A DNA stretch of 64,000 nt from Prauserella alba (GTDB lineage: Bacteria; Actinomycetota; Actinomycetes; Mycobacteriales; Pseudonocardiaceae). The position numbers were made by a program, and so were the translations under genes. Where the stretch lies: assembly GCF_024171735.1 (NCBI RefSeq), contig NZ_JAMTCH010000005.1, positions 620,001-684,000 of the forward strand, in the 5' to 3' direction. Position 1 is the stretch's first letter. Every line of letters starts with the position of its first letter. The notes beneath the pieces were generated by a model, which made no database searches, was not told where the DNA came from, and saw only the letters and a program-made list of their open reading frames with translations. Below are positions 26,754 through 37,634 of this stretch, one piece after another.

Positions 26754-29317
26754 CCGTGGCACCGGAGAAGTCCGATGTGGACGTACCGGAGGGGTACGTC
26801 AAGCTCACCATCGACGGCGAGGAGGTCGTCGCGCCGAAGGGTGAGCTGCTGATCCGCACCGCAGAACGGCTCGGCACGGTGATCCCGCGGTTCTGCGACC
26901 ATCCGCTGCTCGACCCGGCGGGCGCGTGCCGGCAGTGCCTGGTCGAGGTGGAGATGAACGGCCGCCCGATGCCGAAGCCGCAGGCCTCGTGCACGATGAC
27001 GGTCGCCGACGGCATGGTCGTCAAGACGCAGGTGACGTCGGAGGTCGCGGACAAGGCGCAGCAGGGCGTGATGGAACTGCTGCTCATCAACCACCCGCTG
27101 GACTGTCCGATCTGCGACAAGGGCGGCGAGTGTCCGCTGCAGAACCAGGCGATGGCCCACGGCCGATCCGATTCGCGCTTCGTCGACAAGAAGCGCACGT
27201 TCCCGAAGCCGTTGCCCATCTCGTCGCAGGTGCTGCTCGACCGGGAACGCTGCGTACTGTGCCAGCGCTGTACCCGGTTCTCCGATCAGATCGCGGGCGA
27301 CCCGTTCATCGACCTGCTCGAACGGGGCGCCCACCAGCAGATCGGCACCTCGGAGACGGCCGACGTGCTCGACGCCGCATCGACTTCGGCGGAGTCGGAT
27401 GCCGCCTCAGCGGGAGGGGGTGCTTCGGCGGAGCCCGATGCCGCCTCGGCGGGCGGGCAGCCGTTCCAGTCGTACTTCTCGGGCAACACCATCCAGATCT
27501 GCCCGGTCGGTGCGCTCACCAGCGCCCAGTACCGCTTCCGCTCGCGGCCGTTCGACCTGGTGTCGACGCCGAGCGTGTGCGAGCACTGCTCGTCGGGCTG
27601 CGCGGAGCGGACCGACTTCCGCCGCGGCAAGGTGATGCGCAAGCTCGCGGGTGAGGACCCGGACGTCAACGAGGAGTGGATCTGCGACAAGGGCAGGTTC
27701 GCCTTCCGCTACGCCGCGGCCGAGCAGCGGATCCGCAGGCCGCTGGTGCGCAGTGCCGACACCGGCGAGTTGGAGGAGGCGTCCTGGACCGAGGCGCTCC
27801 GGGCCGCGTCCGCCGGACTGGCGAAGGCGCGTGACGGCAAAGGCGTCGGGGTGCTGCCCGGTGGCCGGGTGACGATCGAGGACGCCTACGCCTACAGCAA
27901 GTTCGCCCGCGTGGCACTGCGCACGCACGACGTCGACCACCGCGCGCGGGCGCACTCGGCCGAGGAACTGGACTTCCTGGCCTCCCGGGTCGCCCGCGAC
28001 GGCGGCCCGTCGGGCGGTGGCGTGACCTTCGCGGACCTGGAGACGGCCCCGGCCGCTCTGTGCGTCGCGTTCGAACCGGAGGAGGAGGCGCCCGCCGTGT
28101 TCCTCCGGCTCCGCAAGGGTGCCCGAGCCGGCAACGTCAAGGTTGTCCACATCGGGCAGTGGGCCTCGCCCGCCGTCGACAAGACCTTCGGTGAACTCCT
28201 CGCCTGCTTGCCCGGCGGAGAGGCCGATGCCGTCGACGGCATCGCCCGGCACGCCCCCGACCTCGACGAGGCGTTGCGTTCCGACGGCGCGGTCGTGCTG
28301 GTCGGGGAGCGCGCCGCCGAGGTGCCGGGGCTGCCGACGGCGCTGCACCGGCTGGCCGAACGCACCGGTGCGCGGCTCGCCTGGATCCCGCGCCGAGCGG
28401 GTGAACGAGGCGCCGTCGAGGCAGGCACGTTGCCGACGCTGCTGCCGGGCGGACGGCCCGTCACCGACGCCGACGCCCGCGCCGAGGTGGAACGCCACTG
28501 GGGTCTCGAAGCGGGGACGTTGCCCGCGGAGCCGGGCCGCGACGTGACGGGGATGCTGAACGCGATCGTGACCCGCGACCTGGACGGACTGCTCGTCGGC
28601 GGGGTCGACCTCGACGACCTGCCCGACCCGGCACTCGCCCGCAAGGCGTTCGACGCGGCCGGGTTCGTCGTGTCGCTGGAGTTGCTGCCGAGCACCGTCA
28701 CGCCCTACGCGGACGTGGTGCTGCCGATCGCTCCCGTCGACGAGAAGAGCGGCACGTTCGTCAACTGGGAGGGGCGGCGCAGGCCGTTCACGGTGACGCT
28801 CGACGGCACCGGTGCGCTGCCGGACTGCCGGGTGCTCGACACGCTCGGCGTCGAGATGGACGCCGACCTGTTCACCCAGACGCCCCAGGCCGCGCTCGGT
28901 GACCTCGACCGGCTCGGCACCCCGGAGGGAACTGCCCCCAAGGGCACTTTGGTTGCACTCAGCGCAACCAAAGTGCCCCCGGGGGCGTCGGCCGCTCCGC
29001 CTGCACCCGGGTCGGGGCAGGCACTGCTGGCCACGTGGCGGCAGCTCATCGACGACGGATCGCTGCAGATCGACGAGCCCGCGCTCGCCGGCACCGCGCG
29101 ACGCGTCGTCGCCCGCCTGTCGCGGGTGACCGCCGACGGGCTCGGCGACCACGTGACGGTGTCGACCGACCGCGGGTCGGTGACCCTTCCCGTCGAGATC
29201 GTCGACATGCCCGACGGCGTCGTGTGGCTGCCGGGGAACTCGCCGGGGTCGAAACTCCGCGCCACGCTCGGCGCAGGCCACGGTGCGGTCGTCGACATCG
29301 CCGGGGGTGAGCGGTGA
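26750..29317 (+). CDS. nuoG: NADH-quinone oxidoreductase subunit G
   Basis: NuoG is the large iron-sulfur subunit linking NuoF/E to NuoI. The 855-residue protein has the 2Fe-2S ligands ([20 protein letters not shown]), the ligands of two 4Fe-4S clusters ([15 protein letters not shown] and [10 protein letters not shown]) and a third set ([10 protein letters not shown]). A degenerate molybdopterin-oxidoreductase domain follows. Two repeat-derived stretches interrupt it without breaking the frame: two 13-residue units near residues 213-238 (39-nt unit, reverse orientation), and [16 protein letters not shown] near 730, encoded by the 53-bp palindrome. Confidence 0.95.
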   Translation: MTVAPEKSDVDVPEGYVKLTIDGEEVVAPKGELLIRTAERLGTVIPRFCDHPLLDPAGACRQCLVEVEMNGRPMPKPQASCTMTVADGMVVKTQVTSEVADKAQQGVMELLLINHPLDCPICDKGGECPLQNQAMAHGRSDSRFVDKKRTFPKPLPISSQVLLDRERCVLCQRCTRFSDQIAGDPFIDLLERGAHQQIGTSETADVLDAASTSAESDAASAGGGASAEPDAASAGGQPFQSYFSGNTIQICPVGALTSAQYRFRSRPFDLVSTPSVCEHCSSGCAERTDFRRGKVMRKLAGEDPDVNEEWICDKGRFAFRYAAAEQRIRRPLVRSADTGELEEASWTEALRAASAGLAKARDGKGVGVLPGGRVTIEDAYAYSKFARVALRTHDVDHRARAHSAEELDFLASRVARDGGPSGGGVTFADLETAPAALCVAFEPEEEAPAVFLRLRKGARAGNVKVVHIGQWASPAVDKTFGELLACLPGGEADAVDGIARHAPDLDEALRSDGAVVLVGERAAEVPGLPTALHRLAERTGARLAWIPRRAGERGAVEAGTLPTLLPGGRPVTDADARAEVERHWGLEAGTLPAEPGRDVTGMLNAIVTRDLDGLLVGGVDLDDLPDPALARKAFDAAGFVVSLELLPSTVTPYADVVLPIAPVDEKSGTFVNWEGRRRPFTVTLDGTGALPDCRVLDTLGVEMDADLFTQTPQAALGDLDRLGTPEGTAPKGTLVALSATKVPPGASAAPPAPGSGQALLATWRQLIDDGSLQIDEPALAGTARRVVARLSRVTADGLGDHVTVSTDRGSVTLPVEIVDMPDGVVWLPGNSPGSKLRATLGAGHGAVVDIAGGER
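27385..27462 (-). repeat. 39-nt unit, two tandem copies inside nuoG
   Basis: Units beginning TTCGGCGGAG start at 27385 and 27424, a period of exactly 39 nt (13 codons). In reverse complement they match about 29 of 39 bases of the units ahead of the metal-transporter ATPase. They encode an Ala/Ser/Gly-rich loop between cluster domains of NuoG. Confidence 0.7.
28934..28986. repeat. 53-bp palindromic repeat, copy 4, inside nuoG
   Basis: Two 23-bp arms flank ACTCAGC. The outer dinucleotide differs between the arms in the mirror sense of copy 1. Together with one flanking base the copy adds 54 bp, or 18 codons, and keeps the nuoG frame open. Confidence 0.95.
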
Positions 29318-30690
29318 TGAGCCCGTTTCTCGCGCAGGCGGCCACCGAGCCGATCAACCGGGCGGAACTGCTCGCCGACGACCCGCTGTGGCTGATCCTG
29401 CTGAAGGCCGTCGTGGTCATGCTGATCGGCCCGATCTTCACCGTCGTGCTGATCGTCGGCGAGCGGAAGACCGTCGGCCGGATGCAGAACCGTCCCGGTC
29501 CGAACCGGGTGGGCCCGTTCGGCATGCTGCAGTCACTCGCCGACGCGATCAAACTGCCGTTCAAGGAACAGGTCATCCCCGACACGGCCGACCGGAAGAT
29601 CTACTTCCTCGCACCCGTGATCGCGGTCGTTCCCGCGCTGATCGGCCTCGCCGCGATCCCGTTCGGCGGCGAGGTGACGATCTTCGGTGAACGCACCGTG
29701 CTGCAGCTGATCGAACTCCCCGTGAGCGTGTTGCTGGTGCTCGCGGGTGCGTCGATCGGCGTGTACGGCATCGTGCTCGGCGGCTGGGCATCCGGTTCGC
29801 CGTACCCGCTGCTCGGCGGACTGCGGTCCGCGGCGCAGGTCATCTCGTACGAGATCGCCATGGGCCTGTCGATCATCGGCGTGGTGCTGTACTCGCAGTC
29901 GATGGCCACCAGCGGCATCGTCGCCGCCCAGGCCGACGGCGGCTGGTACTTCTACCTGCTGCTGCCGAGTTTCGTCATCTACATCATCTCGATGGTCGGC
30001 GAGACCAACCGTGCCCCGTTCGACCTGCCCGAGGCGGAATCCGAACTCGTCGGCGGGTTCCACACCGAGTACAGCTCGATGAAGTTCGCGATGTTCTTCC
30101 TCGCCGAGTACTCGAACATGGTGATCGTCTCGGCGTTCGCGACGACGTTGTTCCTCGGCGGCGGCATGTTCCCGTTCTTCGGCGCCGACGCCGCGATCAA
30201 CCAGGGCTGGTGGCCCGCCCTGTGGTTCCTGGCGAAGATGTGCGTGATCCTGTTCGGCTTCATCTGGTTGCGCGGCACGCTGCCGCGGTTCCGCTACGAC
30301 CAGTTCATGAAGCTCGGCTGGAAGGTCCTCGTGCCCGCCGCGCTGGTGTGGCTGCTGTTGATCGCCACCGTCCGCGCGCTGCGCAACGCCAGCGACGTCT
30401 CCACCGGCCAGATCCTGATCATCGGCGGTGTGGCGATCGTCGTGGTCGTCCTGCTGATGCTGCTCATCCCGGAGAAGGAGATCCCGGAGGACGAGGGCCA
30501 CGTGTCGACCACCGGCGGCGGCCACCCCGTGCCGCCGTTGGATCTGAAGGTCCCGGAGACCACGCCGCGCCGGAGGGCCCTCGAAGCGAAGCGCAGGTCC
30601 GAGGAGAAACAACAGGCGGAGTTGAGTCCGCAGGCGGCGGGCGCGCCCGGCGAAGGCTCGAAGGAAGGAGAGTCCCATGGGGATCTTTGA
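29317..30690 (+). CDS. nuoH: NADH-quinone oxidoreductase subunit H
   Basis: NuoH is the eight-helix membrane subunit that joins the peripheral arm and forms the quinone entry. The 457-residue protein has [22 protein letters not shown] near residue 50, [13 protein letters not shown] near 180 and [25 protein letters not shown] near 228. A charged 70-residue C-terminal tail follows the last helix. The ATG shares its A with the nuoG stop (TGATG); the frame could also start at GTG 29314. Confidence 0.96.
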   Translation: MSPFLAQAATEPINRAELLADDPLWLILLKAVVVMLIGPIFTVVLIVGERKTVGRMQNRPGPNRVGPFGMLQSLADAIKLPFKEQVIPDTADRKIYFLAPVIAVVPALIGLAAIPFGGEVTIFGERTVLQLIELPVSVLLVLAGASIGVYGIVLGGWASGSPYPLLGGLRSAAQVISYEIAMGLSIIGVVLYSQSMATSGIVAAQADGGWYFYLLLPSFVIYIISMVGETNRAPFDLPEAESELVGGFHTEYSSMKFAMFFLAEYSNMVIVSAFATTLFLGGGMFPFFGADAAINQGWWPALWFLAKMCVILFGFIWLRGTLPRFRYDQFMKLGWKVLVPAALVWLLLIATVRALRNASDVSTGQILIIGGVAIVVVVLLMLLIPEKEIPEDEGHVSTTGGGHPVPPLDLKVPETTPRRRALEAKRRSEEKQQAELSPQAAGAPGEGSKEGESHGDL

Positions 30691-31243
30691 TCCGGTCAAG
30701 GGATTCGGCGTCACCTTCGGGATGATGTTCAAGAAGGTCGCCACCGAGGAGTACCCGGAGATCGGCGCTCCCGCCGCCCCGCGGTACCACGGCAGGCACC
30801 AGCTGAACCGCCATCCCGACGGGCTCGAGAAGTGTGTCGGCTGCGAGTTGTGCGCATGGGCGTGCCCCGCCGACGCGATCTTCGTCGAGGGTGGCGACAA
30901 CACCGAGGAGGCGCGGTACTCGCCCGGTGAACGCTACGGTGCGGATTACCAGATCAACTACCTGCGCTGCATCGGCTGTGGACTGTGCGTCGAGGCCTGC
31001 CCGACCCGGTCCCTCACGATGATCAACTTCTACGAGCTCGCCGACGACAACCGGCAGGACCTCATCTGGACCAAGGAGGATCTGCTCGCCCCGTTGCTGC
31101 CCGGCATGGAGCAGCCGCCGCACCCGATGCGCCTCGGTGACGACGAGCAGGACTACTACGTCAACGGTCCGGAACTCGCCCGCGGCCGCGGGGTTCCCGA
31201 ACACGAGACGGTCGAGACCGACACCGAGGAGGCGGTCCGATGA
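30677..31243 (+). CDS. nuoI: NADH-quinone oxidoreductase subunit I
   Basis: NuoI carries the two 4Fe-4S clusters N6a and N6b that feed NuoB. The ligand motifs are [17 protein letters not shown] near residue 54 and [18 protein letters not shown] near 99. It overlaps nuoH by 14 nt, with AAGGAAGGAGAG just before the ATG. The acidic C-terminal 50 residues are an actinobacterial extension. Confidence 0.96.
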   Translation: MGIFDPVKGFGVTFGMMFKKVATEEYPEIGAPAAPRYHGRHQLNRHPDGLEKCVGCELCAWACPADAIFVEGGDNTEEARYSPGERYGADYQINYLRCIGCGLCVEACPTRSLTMINFYELADDNRQDLIWTKEDLLAPLLPGMEQPPHPMRLGDDEQDYYVNGPELARGRGVPEHETVETDTEEAVR

Positions 31244-32154
31244 GGACGGAGACGTCGCTGGTGCTGGCACAGGCCGGGGCCGACGCGACGGTGTCGACCG
31301 GTGAGGCCGTCGCGTTCTGGATACTCGGCCCGATCGCGGTGGCCGGTGCGCTCTGCATGATCTTCGCGCGCAACGCGGTGCACTCGGCGTTGTGGCTGGT
31401 GATGACCATGCTGTCGCTGGGGATGCTGTACATGCTCCAGCAGGCGCCGTTCCTCGGCTTCACGCAGATCATCGTCTACACCGGCGCGATCATGATGCTG
31501 TTCCTGTTCGTGCTGATGATGGTCGGCAGGGAGTCGTCGGACTCGGTACTGGAAGTGCTGCGCGGCCAACGGCTCATGGCGGCGGTACTCGGCATCGGTG
31601 TCGCGGGCGTGCTCGCGGGCGCGCTCACCCGCGCCCTGGCAGAGGTACCCGCGGCACCGGCGATGAACCCGTGGACCCCGGAAGGCGGCGGTGCGGGCGG
31701 ACTCGCCCGCGTGATCTTCCAGGACTACCTGTTCCCCTTCGAGCTCACGTCGGCGCTGCTGATCACCGCGGCCGTCGGCGCGATGGTCCTCGCGTTCACC
31801 GACCGGCATTCCAAGCAGGGCAGGCGCAGCCAGCGCGACCTCGTCGAGGCACGGTTCCGCGGCGAGTACGAACGCCCGTCGCCCAAGCCCGGCCCCGGCG
31901 TGTACGCGACGTCCAACTCCGTCGCCACGCCCGCGCTGTTGCCGGACGGGTCGATCGCTCCGGAATCGCTGTCCGACCTCATCGAGTCCACCCCGACGGC
32001 TCAGCTGCAGGCCCACCGCAAGCAGCTCGCGAGCCGCGCCGCGGGTCCGGACACCCACGCGCTCGTCGGACCCGACGGCGCCGGTGACGACGACGGAACC
32101 GGTGCCGACACCACCGCCGGCGGCGCGGCGAAGGCCACGGAGGACAAGGCATGA
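31240..32154 (+). CDS. nuoJ: NADH-quinone oxidoreductase subunit J
   Basis: NuoJ is a five-helix membrane subunit of the proton-pumping arm. The 304-residue protein has [31 protein letters not shown] and [23 protein letters not shown], the latter with the helix bulge of this subunit. About 110 residues of polar tail extend beyond the E. coli length. It overlaps both nuoI and nuoK by ATGA. Confidence 0.95.
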   Translation: MRTETSLVLAQAGADATVSTGEAVAFWILGPIAVAGALCMIFARNAVHSALWLVMTMLSLGMLYMLQQAPFLGFTQIIVYTGAIMMLFLFVLMMVGRESSDSVLEVLRGQRLMAAVLGIGVAGVLAGALTRALAEVPAAPAMNPWTPEGGGAGGLARVIFQDYLFPFELTSALLITAAVGAMVLAFTDRHSKQGRRSQRDLVEARFRGEYERPSPKPGPGVYATSNSVATPALLPDGSIAPESLSDLIESTPTAQLQAHRKQLASRAAGPDTHALVGPDGAGDDDGTGADTTAGGAAKATEDKA

Positions 32155-32450
32155 CCCCGACGTACTACCTGCTGCTGTCGGCGCTGCTGTTCAGCATCGG
32201 CGCGGTCGGAGTGCTGGTGCGGCGCAACGCGATCGTCGTGTTCATGTGCATCGAGCTGATGCTCAACGCCGTGAACCTCTCGCTCGTCACGTTCGCGCGC
32301 ATCAACGCCGACATCGACGGACAGGTCATGGCGTTCTTCGTGATGGTCGTGGCGGCAGCGGAGGTCGTGGTCGGACTGGCCATCATCATGGCGATCTTCC
32401 GCACCCGCCGGTCCGCGTCCATCGACGACACCAACCTGCTCAAGTACTAG
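32151..32450 (+). CDS. nuoK: NADH-quinone oxidoreductase subunit K
   Basis: NuoK is a three-helix membrane subunit with conserved glutamates in the proton path. They are seen in [16 protein letters not shown] and [19 protein letters not shown]. The length of 99 residues is normal. It starts within the nuoJ stop (ATGA). Confidence 0.96.
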   Translation: MTPTYYLLLSALLFSIGAVGVLVRRNAIVVFMCIELMLNAVNLSLVTFARINADIDGQVMAFFVMVVAAAEVVVGLAIIMAIFRTRRSASIDDTNLLKY

Positions 32451-32468
32451 GGGCAAGGGGAAACAACT

Positions 32469-34367
32469 GTGATCGCATCATCGTGGCTGCTGGTCGCGTT
32501 CCCGGCGCTCGGTGCGCTCGTGCTGCTGGTCGGCGGTAAGCGCACGAACTCGTGGGGCCACCTGCTCGGCTGTGCGACCGTCGCGGCGTCCTTCGTGTAC
32601 GCGCTGGCGTTGTTCGCGTCGGAATCGCTGAGCCAGGCGGCGGACACGACGCTCTGGTCGTGGATCCCGGTCGAGGCGCTGCAGGTCGACTTCGGACTGC
32701 GGATCGACCCGCTGTCGATGACGTTCGTCCTGCTGATCACGGGCGTGGGCGCGCTGATTCACGTCTACTCGATCGGCTACATGTCAGACGACCGCGACCG
32801 GCGGCGGTTCTTCGCCTACCTGAACCTGTTCGTCGCGTCGATGCTGATCCTGGTGCTGGGCAACAGCTTCGTGATGCTGTACCTCGGCTGGGAGGGTGTC
32901 GGCCTCGCTTCGTACCTGCTGATCGGCTGGTACACGGACCGCCCCGCCGCGGCGACCGCGGCGAAGAAGGCGTTCCTGATGAACCGCGTCGGCGACGTCG
33001 GCCTGGCGATCGCGATCTTCCTGATGTTCAAGCACATCGGCAGCACGAGCTACGAGGCGGTGTTCGCCGGCATCGGCGACGTCTCGCCCGGTGTGGTCAC
33101 GGCGATCGCGCTGCTGCTCCTGTTGGGCGCCTGCGGTAAGTCGGGCCAGTTCCCGCTGCAGGCGTGGCTGCCCGACGCGATGGAGGGTCCGACCCCGGTG
33201 TCGGCCCTGATCCACGCCGCGACGATGGTCACCGCGGGCGTCTACCTGATCGCTCGCGGCGCGCCGATCTACAACCTCACCGAGGACGGCAGGCTGGTGG
33301 TCGCGCTCGTCGGCGCGTTCACGCTGCTGCTCGGATCGATCATCGGCTGCGCCTACGACGACATCAAGAAAGTGCTGGCCTACTCCACCGTGAGCCAGAT
33401 CGGCTACATGATGCTCGCCGTCGGCCTCGGCCCGTTCGGCTACGCGCTCGCCATCGCGCACCTGCTCACGCACGGCTTCTTCAAGGCGGGCCTGTTCCTC
33501 GGCGCCGGGTCGGTCATGCACGCCATGAACGACGAGGTCGACATGCGCAAGTTCGGCGGGCTGGCGAAGAAGCTGCCGATCACCGCCGTCACGTTCGGCC
33601 TCGGTTACCTGGCGATCATCGGGTTCCCGTTCCTGTCGGGCTACTTCACCAAGGACGCCATCATCGAGGCGGCATTCGGCCAGGAGGGCTGGCGCGGCTG
33701 GGTGCTGGGCGGTTCGGCGCTGTTGGCCGCGGGCATCACGGGCTTCTACATGACGCGGCTGATGCTGCTGACGTTCTTCGGCAAGGAGCGCTGGCGGGAG
33801 ACGACCTCGTCGGACGGCCGCGAGTTCCACCCCCACGAATCGCCGCCGACGATGACCGCGCCGATGATCGTGCTGTCGATCGGGTCGGTCGCCGCGGGCG
33901 GACTGCTCATCGGCGGTGACACGCTGGCCGAGTTCCTCAGCCCGTCGGTCGGGGCGTTGCAGGAAAGCCACCACGGCGTGCTGCCGCACGCACTGATCCC
34001 GTGGTTGACGGTCCTGGTCTCGGCGCTCGGCGTGCTGGGCGCGTGGGCGCTGTTCGGGCGACGGGACACGTCGGTGCAGCGTCCCGAGCGGGTGTCGTGG
34101 CCGGTACGGGCCGCGCGTAAGGACCTGTACGGCAACGCGCTGAACGAGGCCCTCGTCGCGACGCCGGGCCTGTGGCTCACGCGGTCCGCGGTGTTCCTGG
34201 ACAACCGGGGCGTCGACGGCGCCGTCAACGGTCTGGCCGCCGCGTTCGGCGGAGGTTCCGGACGGCTGCGCCGGATGCAGACCGGTTTCGTCCGCTCGTA
34301 TGCACTGTCGATGCTCGGCGGCTCGTTCCTGATCGTCGGCGCACTGTTGTTGGTGAGGTTCGGATGA
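32469..34367 (+). CDS. nuoL: NADH-quinone oxidoreductase subunit L
   Basis: NuoL is the distal antiporter-like proton pump of complex I. The 632-residue protein has [17 protein letters not shown] near residue 140, [32 protein letters not shown] near 232 and [22 protein letters not shown] near 335, the lysine/histidine proton path. A GTG start follows a GGGGCAAGGGGA ribosome site. It overlaps nuoM by 4 nt. Confidence 0.96.
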   Translation: MIASSWLLVAFPALGALVLLVGGKRTNSWGHLLGCATVAASFVYALALFASESLSQAADTTLWSWIPVEALQVDFGLRIDPLSMTFVLLITGVGALIHVYSIGYMSDDRDRRRFFAYLNLFVASMLILVLGNSFVMLYLGWEGVGLASYLLIGWYTDRPAAATAAKKAFLMNRVGDVGLAIAIFLMFKHIGSTSYEAVFAGIGDVSPGVVTAIALLLLLGACGKSGQFPLQAWLPDAMEGPTPVSALIHAATMVTAGVYLIARGAPIYNLTEDGRLVVALVGAFTLLLGSIIGCAYDDIKKVLAYSTVSQIGYMMLAVGLGPFGYALAIAHLLTHGFFKAGLFLGAGSVMHAMNDEVDMRKFGGLAKKLPITAVTFGLGYLAIIGFPFLSGYFTKDAIIEAAFGQEGWRGWVLGGSALLAAGITGFYMTRLMLLTFFGKERWRETTSSDGREFHPHESPPTMTAPMIVLSIGSVAAGGLLIGGDTLAEFLSPSVGALQESHHGVLPHALIPWLTVLVSALGVLGAWALFGRRDTSVQRPERVSWPVRAARKDLYGNALNEALVATPGLWLTRSAVFLDNRGVDGAVNGLAAAFGGGSGRLRRMQTGFVRSYALSMLGGSFLIVGALLLVRFG

Positions 34368-35911
34368 CCTGGCTGCTCGCACTGATCCTGCTGCCACTGC
34401 TCGGTGCGGTGGCCGTGGCCTTCCTGCGCCGCGACGACCGGCTGGCCGTGATGACCGCCTTCGCGGTGTCCATTGTGGAGCTCGTGCTGATCCTGCCGCT
34501 GTGGCTGAGCTACGACCCCGGCGGCGATCGCCTCCAGCAGGTGTCCTCGCTCGAGTGGATTCCCGCGTTCGGGGTGCACATCTCCTTCGGCATCGACGGC
34601 ATCGCACTGCTGATGATCGCCGTGATCGCACTGCTCGTTCCGGTGGTCATCGCGCTGCTGCGCTCGACCGACAAGTTGCCGGAAGGCAAGGACGTCGGCG
34701 GGCTGCTGTCGCTGATCCTCGTGCAGCAGTCGTTGACGATCGCGGTGTTCGCCGCGACGGACGTGTTCCTGTTCTACGTCCTGTTCGAGATCATGCTCAT
34801 CCCGATGTACTTCCTCATCGGCGGCTACGGCGGGCCGAGGCGGCAGTACGCCGCGGTGAAGTTCTTCCTCTACTCGTTCCTCGGCGGGCTGATCATGCTG
34901 GCGTCGGCGATCGGGGCCTACTCGCTCGCCGCCGACGAACTCGGCGAGGGCACGTTCGACTGGGCCACGCTGGTGCAGGTCGTCAGCGAGGCGCCGCTCG
35001 AGACGCAGATCTGGCTGTTCCTCGGGTTCTTCCTCGCGTTCGCGATCAAGGCGCCGCTGGTGCCGTTCCACACCTGGCTGCCCGACGCGGCGAGCCAGGC
35101 GCCGGTGGGCGTGACGGTGCTGCTGGTCGGCGTGCTCGACAAGGTCGGCACGTTCGGTTTCCTGCGCTACAGCCTGCCGATGACGCCCGACGCCAGCGCC
35201 GAACTCGCCCCGTTCGTGCTCGTGCTCGCCGTGGTCGGCGTGATCTACGGTTCGATGCTCGCCGCGGGACAGACCGACATGCGGCGCTTCGTGGCGTACG
35301 TGTCGATCGCCCACTTCGGATTCATCGCGCTCGGCATCTTCGCCTTCACCCAGCAGGCCGTGGCCGGTTCGGCGACGTACATGCTCAACCACAGCCTCGC
35401 CACCGGCATGCTGATCCTGGTGCTCGGCATCGTCGCGGCGCGCGGCGGCCACACCCGGATCGACGCCTACGGCGGCATGGCCAAGGTGACGCCGGTGCTG
35501 GCGGCGATGCTGCTGATCGCGGGCCTGTCGGCGTTGTCGCTGCCCGGCACGAACTCGTTCATCAGCGAGTTCCTCGTGCTGCTGGGCGCGTTCGACACCC
35601 GGCCCGCGTACGCGGTCGTCGCCACGGTCGGCATGGTGCTGGCCGCCGCCTACGTGCTGTGGCTGTACCAGCGGATCATGACCGGGCCCGTGCGCGGTGA
35701 CGCGATGCTCGCGGCGGCGCCCGGCCCGGGAACGGTGCAGGCCCCGGAGATGGGCGCCCGCAAGACGATCCGCGACCTGGGCGGACGGGAGATCGCGGCG
35801 CTCGCGCCGCTCGTGGTGCTGATCATCGGGCTCGGCTTCTACCCGAAACCCGTGCTGGACACCGTCAACCCGTCGGTCGAACAGACCATCACCGCGGTGC
35901 AGGAAAGGTAA
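34364..35911 (+). CDS. nuoM: NADH-quinone oxidoreductase subunit M
   Basis: NuoM is the second antiporter-like pump. The 515-residue protein has [21 protein letters not shown] near residue 140, [35 protein letters not shown] near 230 and [14 protein letters not shown] near 340. Length and helix count are normal for the family. Confidence 0.96.
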   Translation: MTWLLALILLPLLGAVAVAFLRRDDRLAVMTAFAVSIVELVLILPLWLSYDPGGDRLQQVSSLEWIPAFGVHISFGIDGIALLMIAVIALLVPVVIALLRSTDKLPEGKDVGGLLSLILVQQSLTIAVFAATDVFLFYVLFEIMLIPMYFLIGGYGGPRRQYAAVKFFLYSFLGGLIMLASAIGAYSLAADELGEGTFDWATLVQVVSEAPLETQIWLFLGFFLAFAIKAPLVPFHTWLPDAASQAPVGVTVLLVGVLDKVGTFGFLRYSLPMTPDASAELAPFVLVLAVVGVIYGSMLAAGQTDMRRFVAYVSIAHFGFIALGIFAFTQQAVAGSATYMLNHSLATGMLILVLGIVAARGGHTRIDAYGGMAKVTPVLAAMLLIAGLSALSLPGTNSFISEFLVLLGAFDTRPAYAVVATVGMVLAAAYVLWLYQRIMTGPVRGDAMLAAAPGPGTVQAPEMGARKTIRDLGGREIAALAPLVVLIIGLGFYPKPVLDTVNPSVEQTITAVQER

Positions 35912-35920
35912 CCGGCCATC

Positions 35921-37492
35921 GTGAATCCGTTTCTCGCGCAGCAAGTGCAGCCCGTCGACGCCCCCGGGATCGACTGGGGCGCGATCCTGCCCATGGTGAT
36001 CGTGTTCGGCGCCGCGTGCGTCGGGGTGCTGATCGAGGCGTTCGTGCCGAAGCACCAGCGCTGGTCCGGACAGGTCGTGCTGACGCTCGGCTCGATCGCC
36101 GCCGCGGGCATCGCGCTGGGCGCGTACGTGAGTGGCAGGCCTGAGCACGGCGTGGTGACGATGGGGACGACGCTGTCGATCGACACACCCGCGCTGTTCC
36201 TCTGGGGCACGCTGCTCGCACTGAGCGTCGCGGCGGTGCTGATGATCGCCGACCGGTCGGTCGAGCCGGGCGGTTCGTTCGTCGCGCAGGCGGGCATCGC
36301 GCCCGGCACCGTGCAGGACCGCGCGCAGGTGCAGTCCACCGGGATGCAGACCGAGGTGTTCCCCCTCGCGCTGTTCGCGCTCGGCGGGATGATGGCGTTC
36401 ACCGCGGCCAACGACCTGTTGACGATGTTCATCGCGCTCGAGGTGCTGAGCCTTCCGCTGTACCTGATGTGCGGGCTGGCCCGCAGGCGGCGGTTGCTGT
36501 CGCAGGAGGCGGCGGTCAAGTACTTCCTGCTCGGCGCGTTCGCCAGCGCGTTCTTCCTGTACGGCCTCGCGCTGCTGTACGGCTACGCCGGGTCGGTGAA
36601 GCTCGCCGACATCGCCACCGCGTCCGCGGGCACCGACCGGTCGGACACGCTGCTGTTCGCGGGCCTCGGCCTGCTGATGGTCGGCCTGCTGTTCAAGGGC
36701 TCGGTCGGGCCGTTCCACACCTGGACGCCCGACGTCTACCAGGGCGCGCCGACCCCGGTGACGGGGTTCATGGCGGCGTGCACGAAGGTGGCGGCGTTCG
36801 GCGGGATCCTGCGGGTGCTGACCGTGGCGTTCGAGGCCACCAGCTGGGAGTGGCGCGGCGTGCTGTGGGCCGTCGCGATCATCTCGATGGCCATCGGCGC
36901 GGTACTGGGCCTGACGCAGACCGACCTGAAGCGGATGATCGCCTACTCGTCGATCGCCCACGCCGGGTTCCTGCTCATCGGCACGATGGCGCTCACCGAC
37001 GAGGGGCTGTCGGGCACGCTGTTCTACCTGCTCGCCTACGGGTTCACCACGCTCGCGGCGTTCGGCGTGATCTCACTGGTGCGGGACTCCTCCGGCGAGG
37101 CGACCCACCTGTCGGCGTGGGCAGGCCTGGCGAAGCGGTCGCCGCTGTTGGCAGGCGTGTTCACGTTCCTGCTGCTCGCGCTGGCCGGTATCCCGTTGAC
37201 CAGCGGGTTCGTGGGCAAGTTCGTGGTGTTCTCCGCGGCGTTGTCCGACGGCATGGCCCCGTTGGTGGTGATCGCGCTCGTCTTCAGTGCCGTGGCGGCG
37301 TTCTTCTACCTGCGGGTCGTCGTGCTCATGTACTTCTCCGAGCCGGCGTCCGACGGGCCGACGGTCAGTGTGCCGGGTGCGTTCACCACGGCGTCGATCG
37401 CGCTGGGCGTGATCGTCACGCTGCTGCTGGGCGTGCTGCCGACGTTCGCTCTGGACTGGGCGGGAGCGGGTGGTTTCGCACTCGGCGGGTGA
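35921..37492 (+). CDS. nuoN: NADH-quinone oxidoreductase subunit N
   Basis: NuoN is the third antiporter-like pump and the last gene of the operon. The 523-residue protein has LTMFIALEVLSLPLYLMCGLARR near residue 165, FKGSVGPFHTWTPDVYQGAPTPVTGFMAACTKV near 258 and AYSSIAHAGFLLIG near 344. The first five residues after the GTG (NPFLAQ) repeat the PFLAQ that opens NuoH, from a nearly identical 15-nt coding stretch. It begins 9 nt after nuoM. Confidence 0.96.
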   Translation: MNPFLAQQVQPVDAPGIDWGAILPMVIVFGAACVGVLIEAFVPKHQRWSGQVVLTLGSIAAAGIALGAYVSGRPEHGVVTMGTTLSIDTPALFLWGTLLALSVAAVLMIADRSVEPGGSFVAQAGIAPGTVQDRAQVQSTGMQTEVFPLALFALGGMMAFTAANDLLTMFIALEVLSLPLYLMCGLARRRRLLSQEAAVKYFLLGAFASAFFLYGLALLYGYAGSVKLADIATASAGTDRSDTLLFAGLGLLMVGLLFKGSVGPFHTWTPDVYQGAPTPVTGFMAACTKVAAFGGILRVLTVAFEATSWEWRGVLWAVAIISMAIGAVLGLTQTDLKRMIAYSSIAHAGFLLIGTMALTDEGLSGTLFYLLAYGFTTLAAFGVISLVRDSSGEATHLSAWAGLAKRSPLLAGVFTFLLLALAGIPLTSGFVGKFVVFSAALSDGMAPLVVIALVFSAVAAFFYLRVVVLMYFSEPASDGPTVSVPGAFTTASIALGVIVTLLLGVLPTFALDWAGAGGFALGG

Positions 37493-37634
37493 CGGCGGCG
37501 CACCGGTGACGCCGGGCGGTGTCGACGGTCACGTCTGAGCAGGGCTGATGCGTAATCGCCCCGTGAAGACTTGCCAGTAGGCTGGGGCCGGTTTTGACGG
37601 GACGCCAGACCCGGCGCCCGGAGGAGAACCGGCC

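Noticed and set aside
33746-36961. A 1071-residue minus-strand frame across nuoL-nuoN
   Set aside because: It is antisense to three complete membrane subunits and reads as His/Arg/Gln low complexity.
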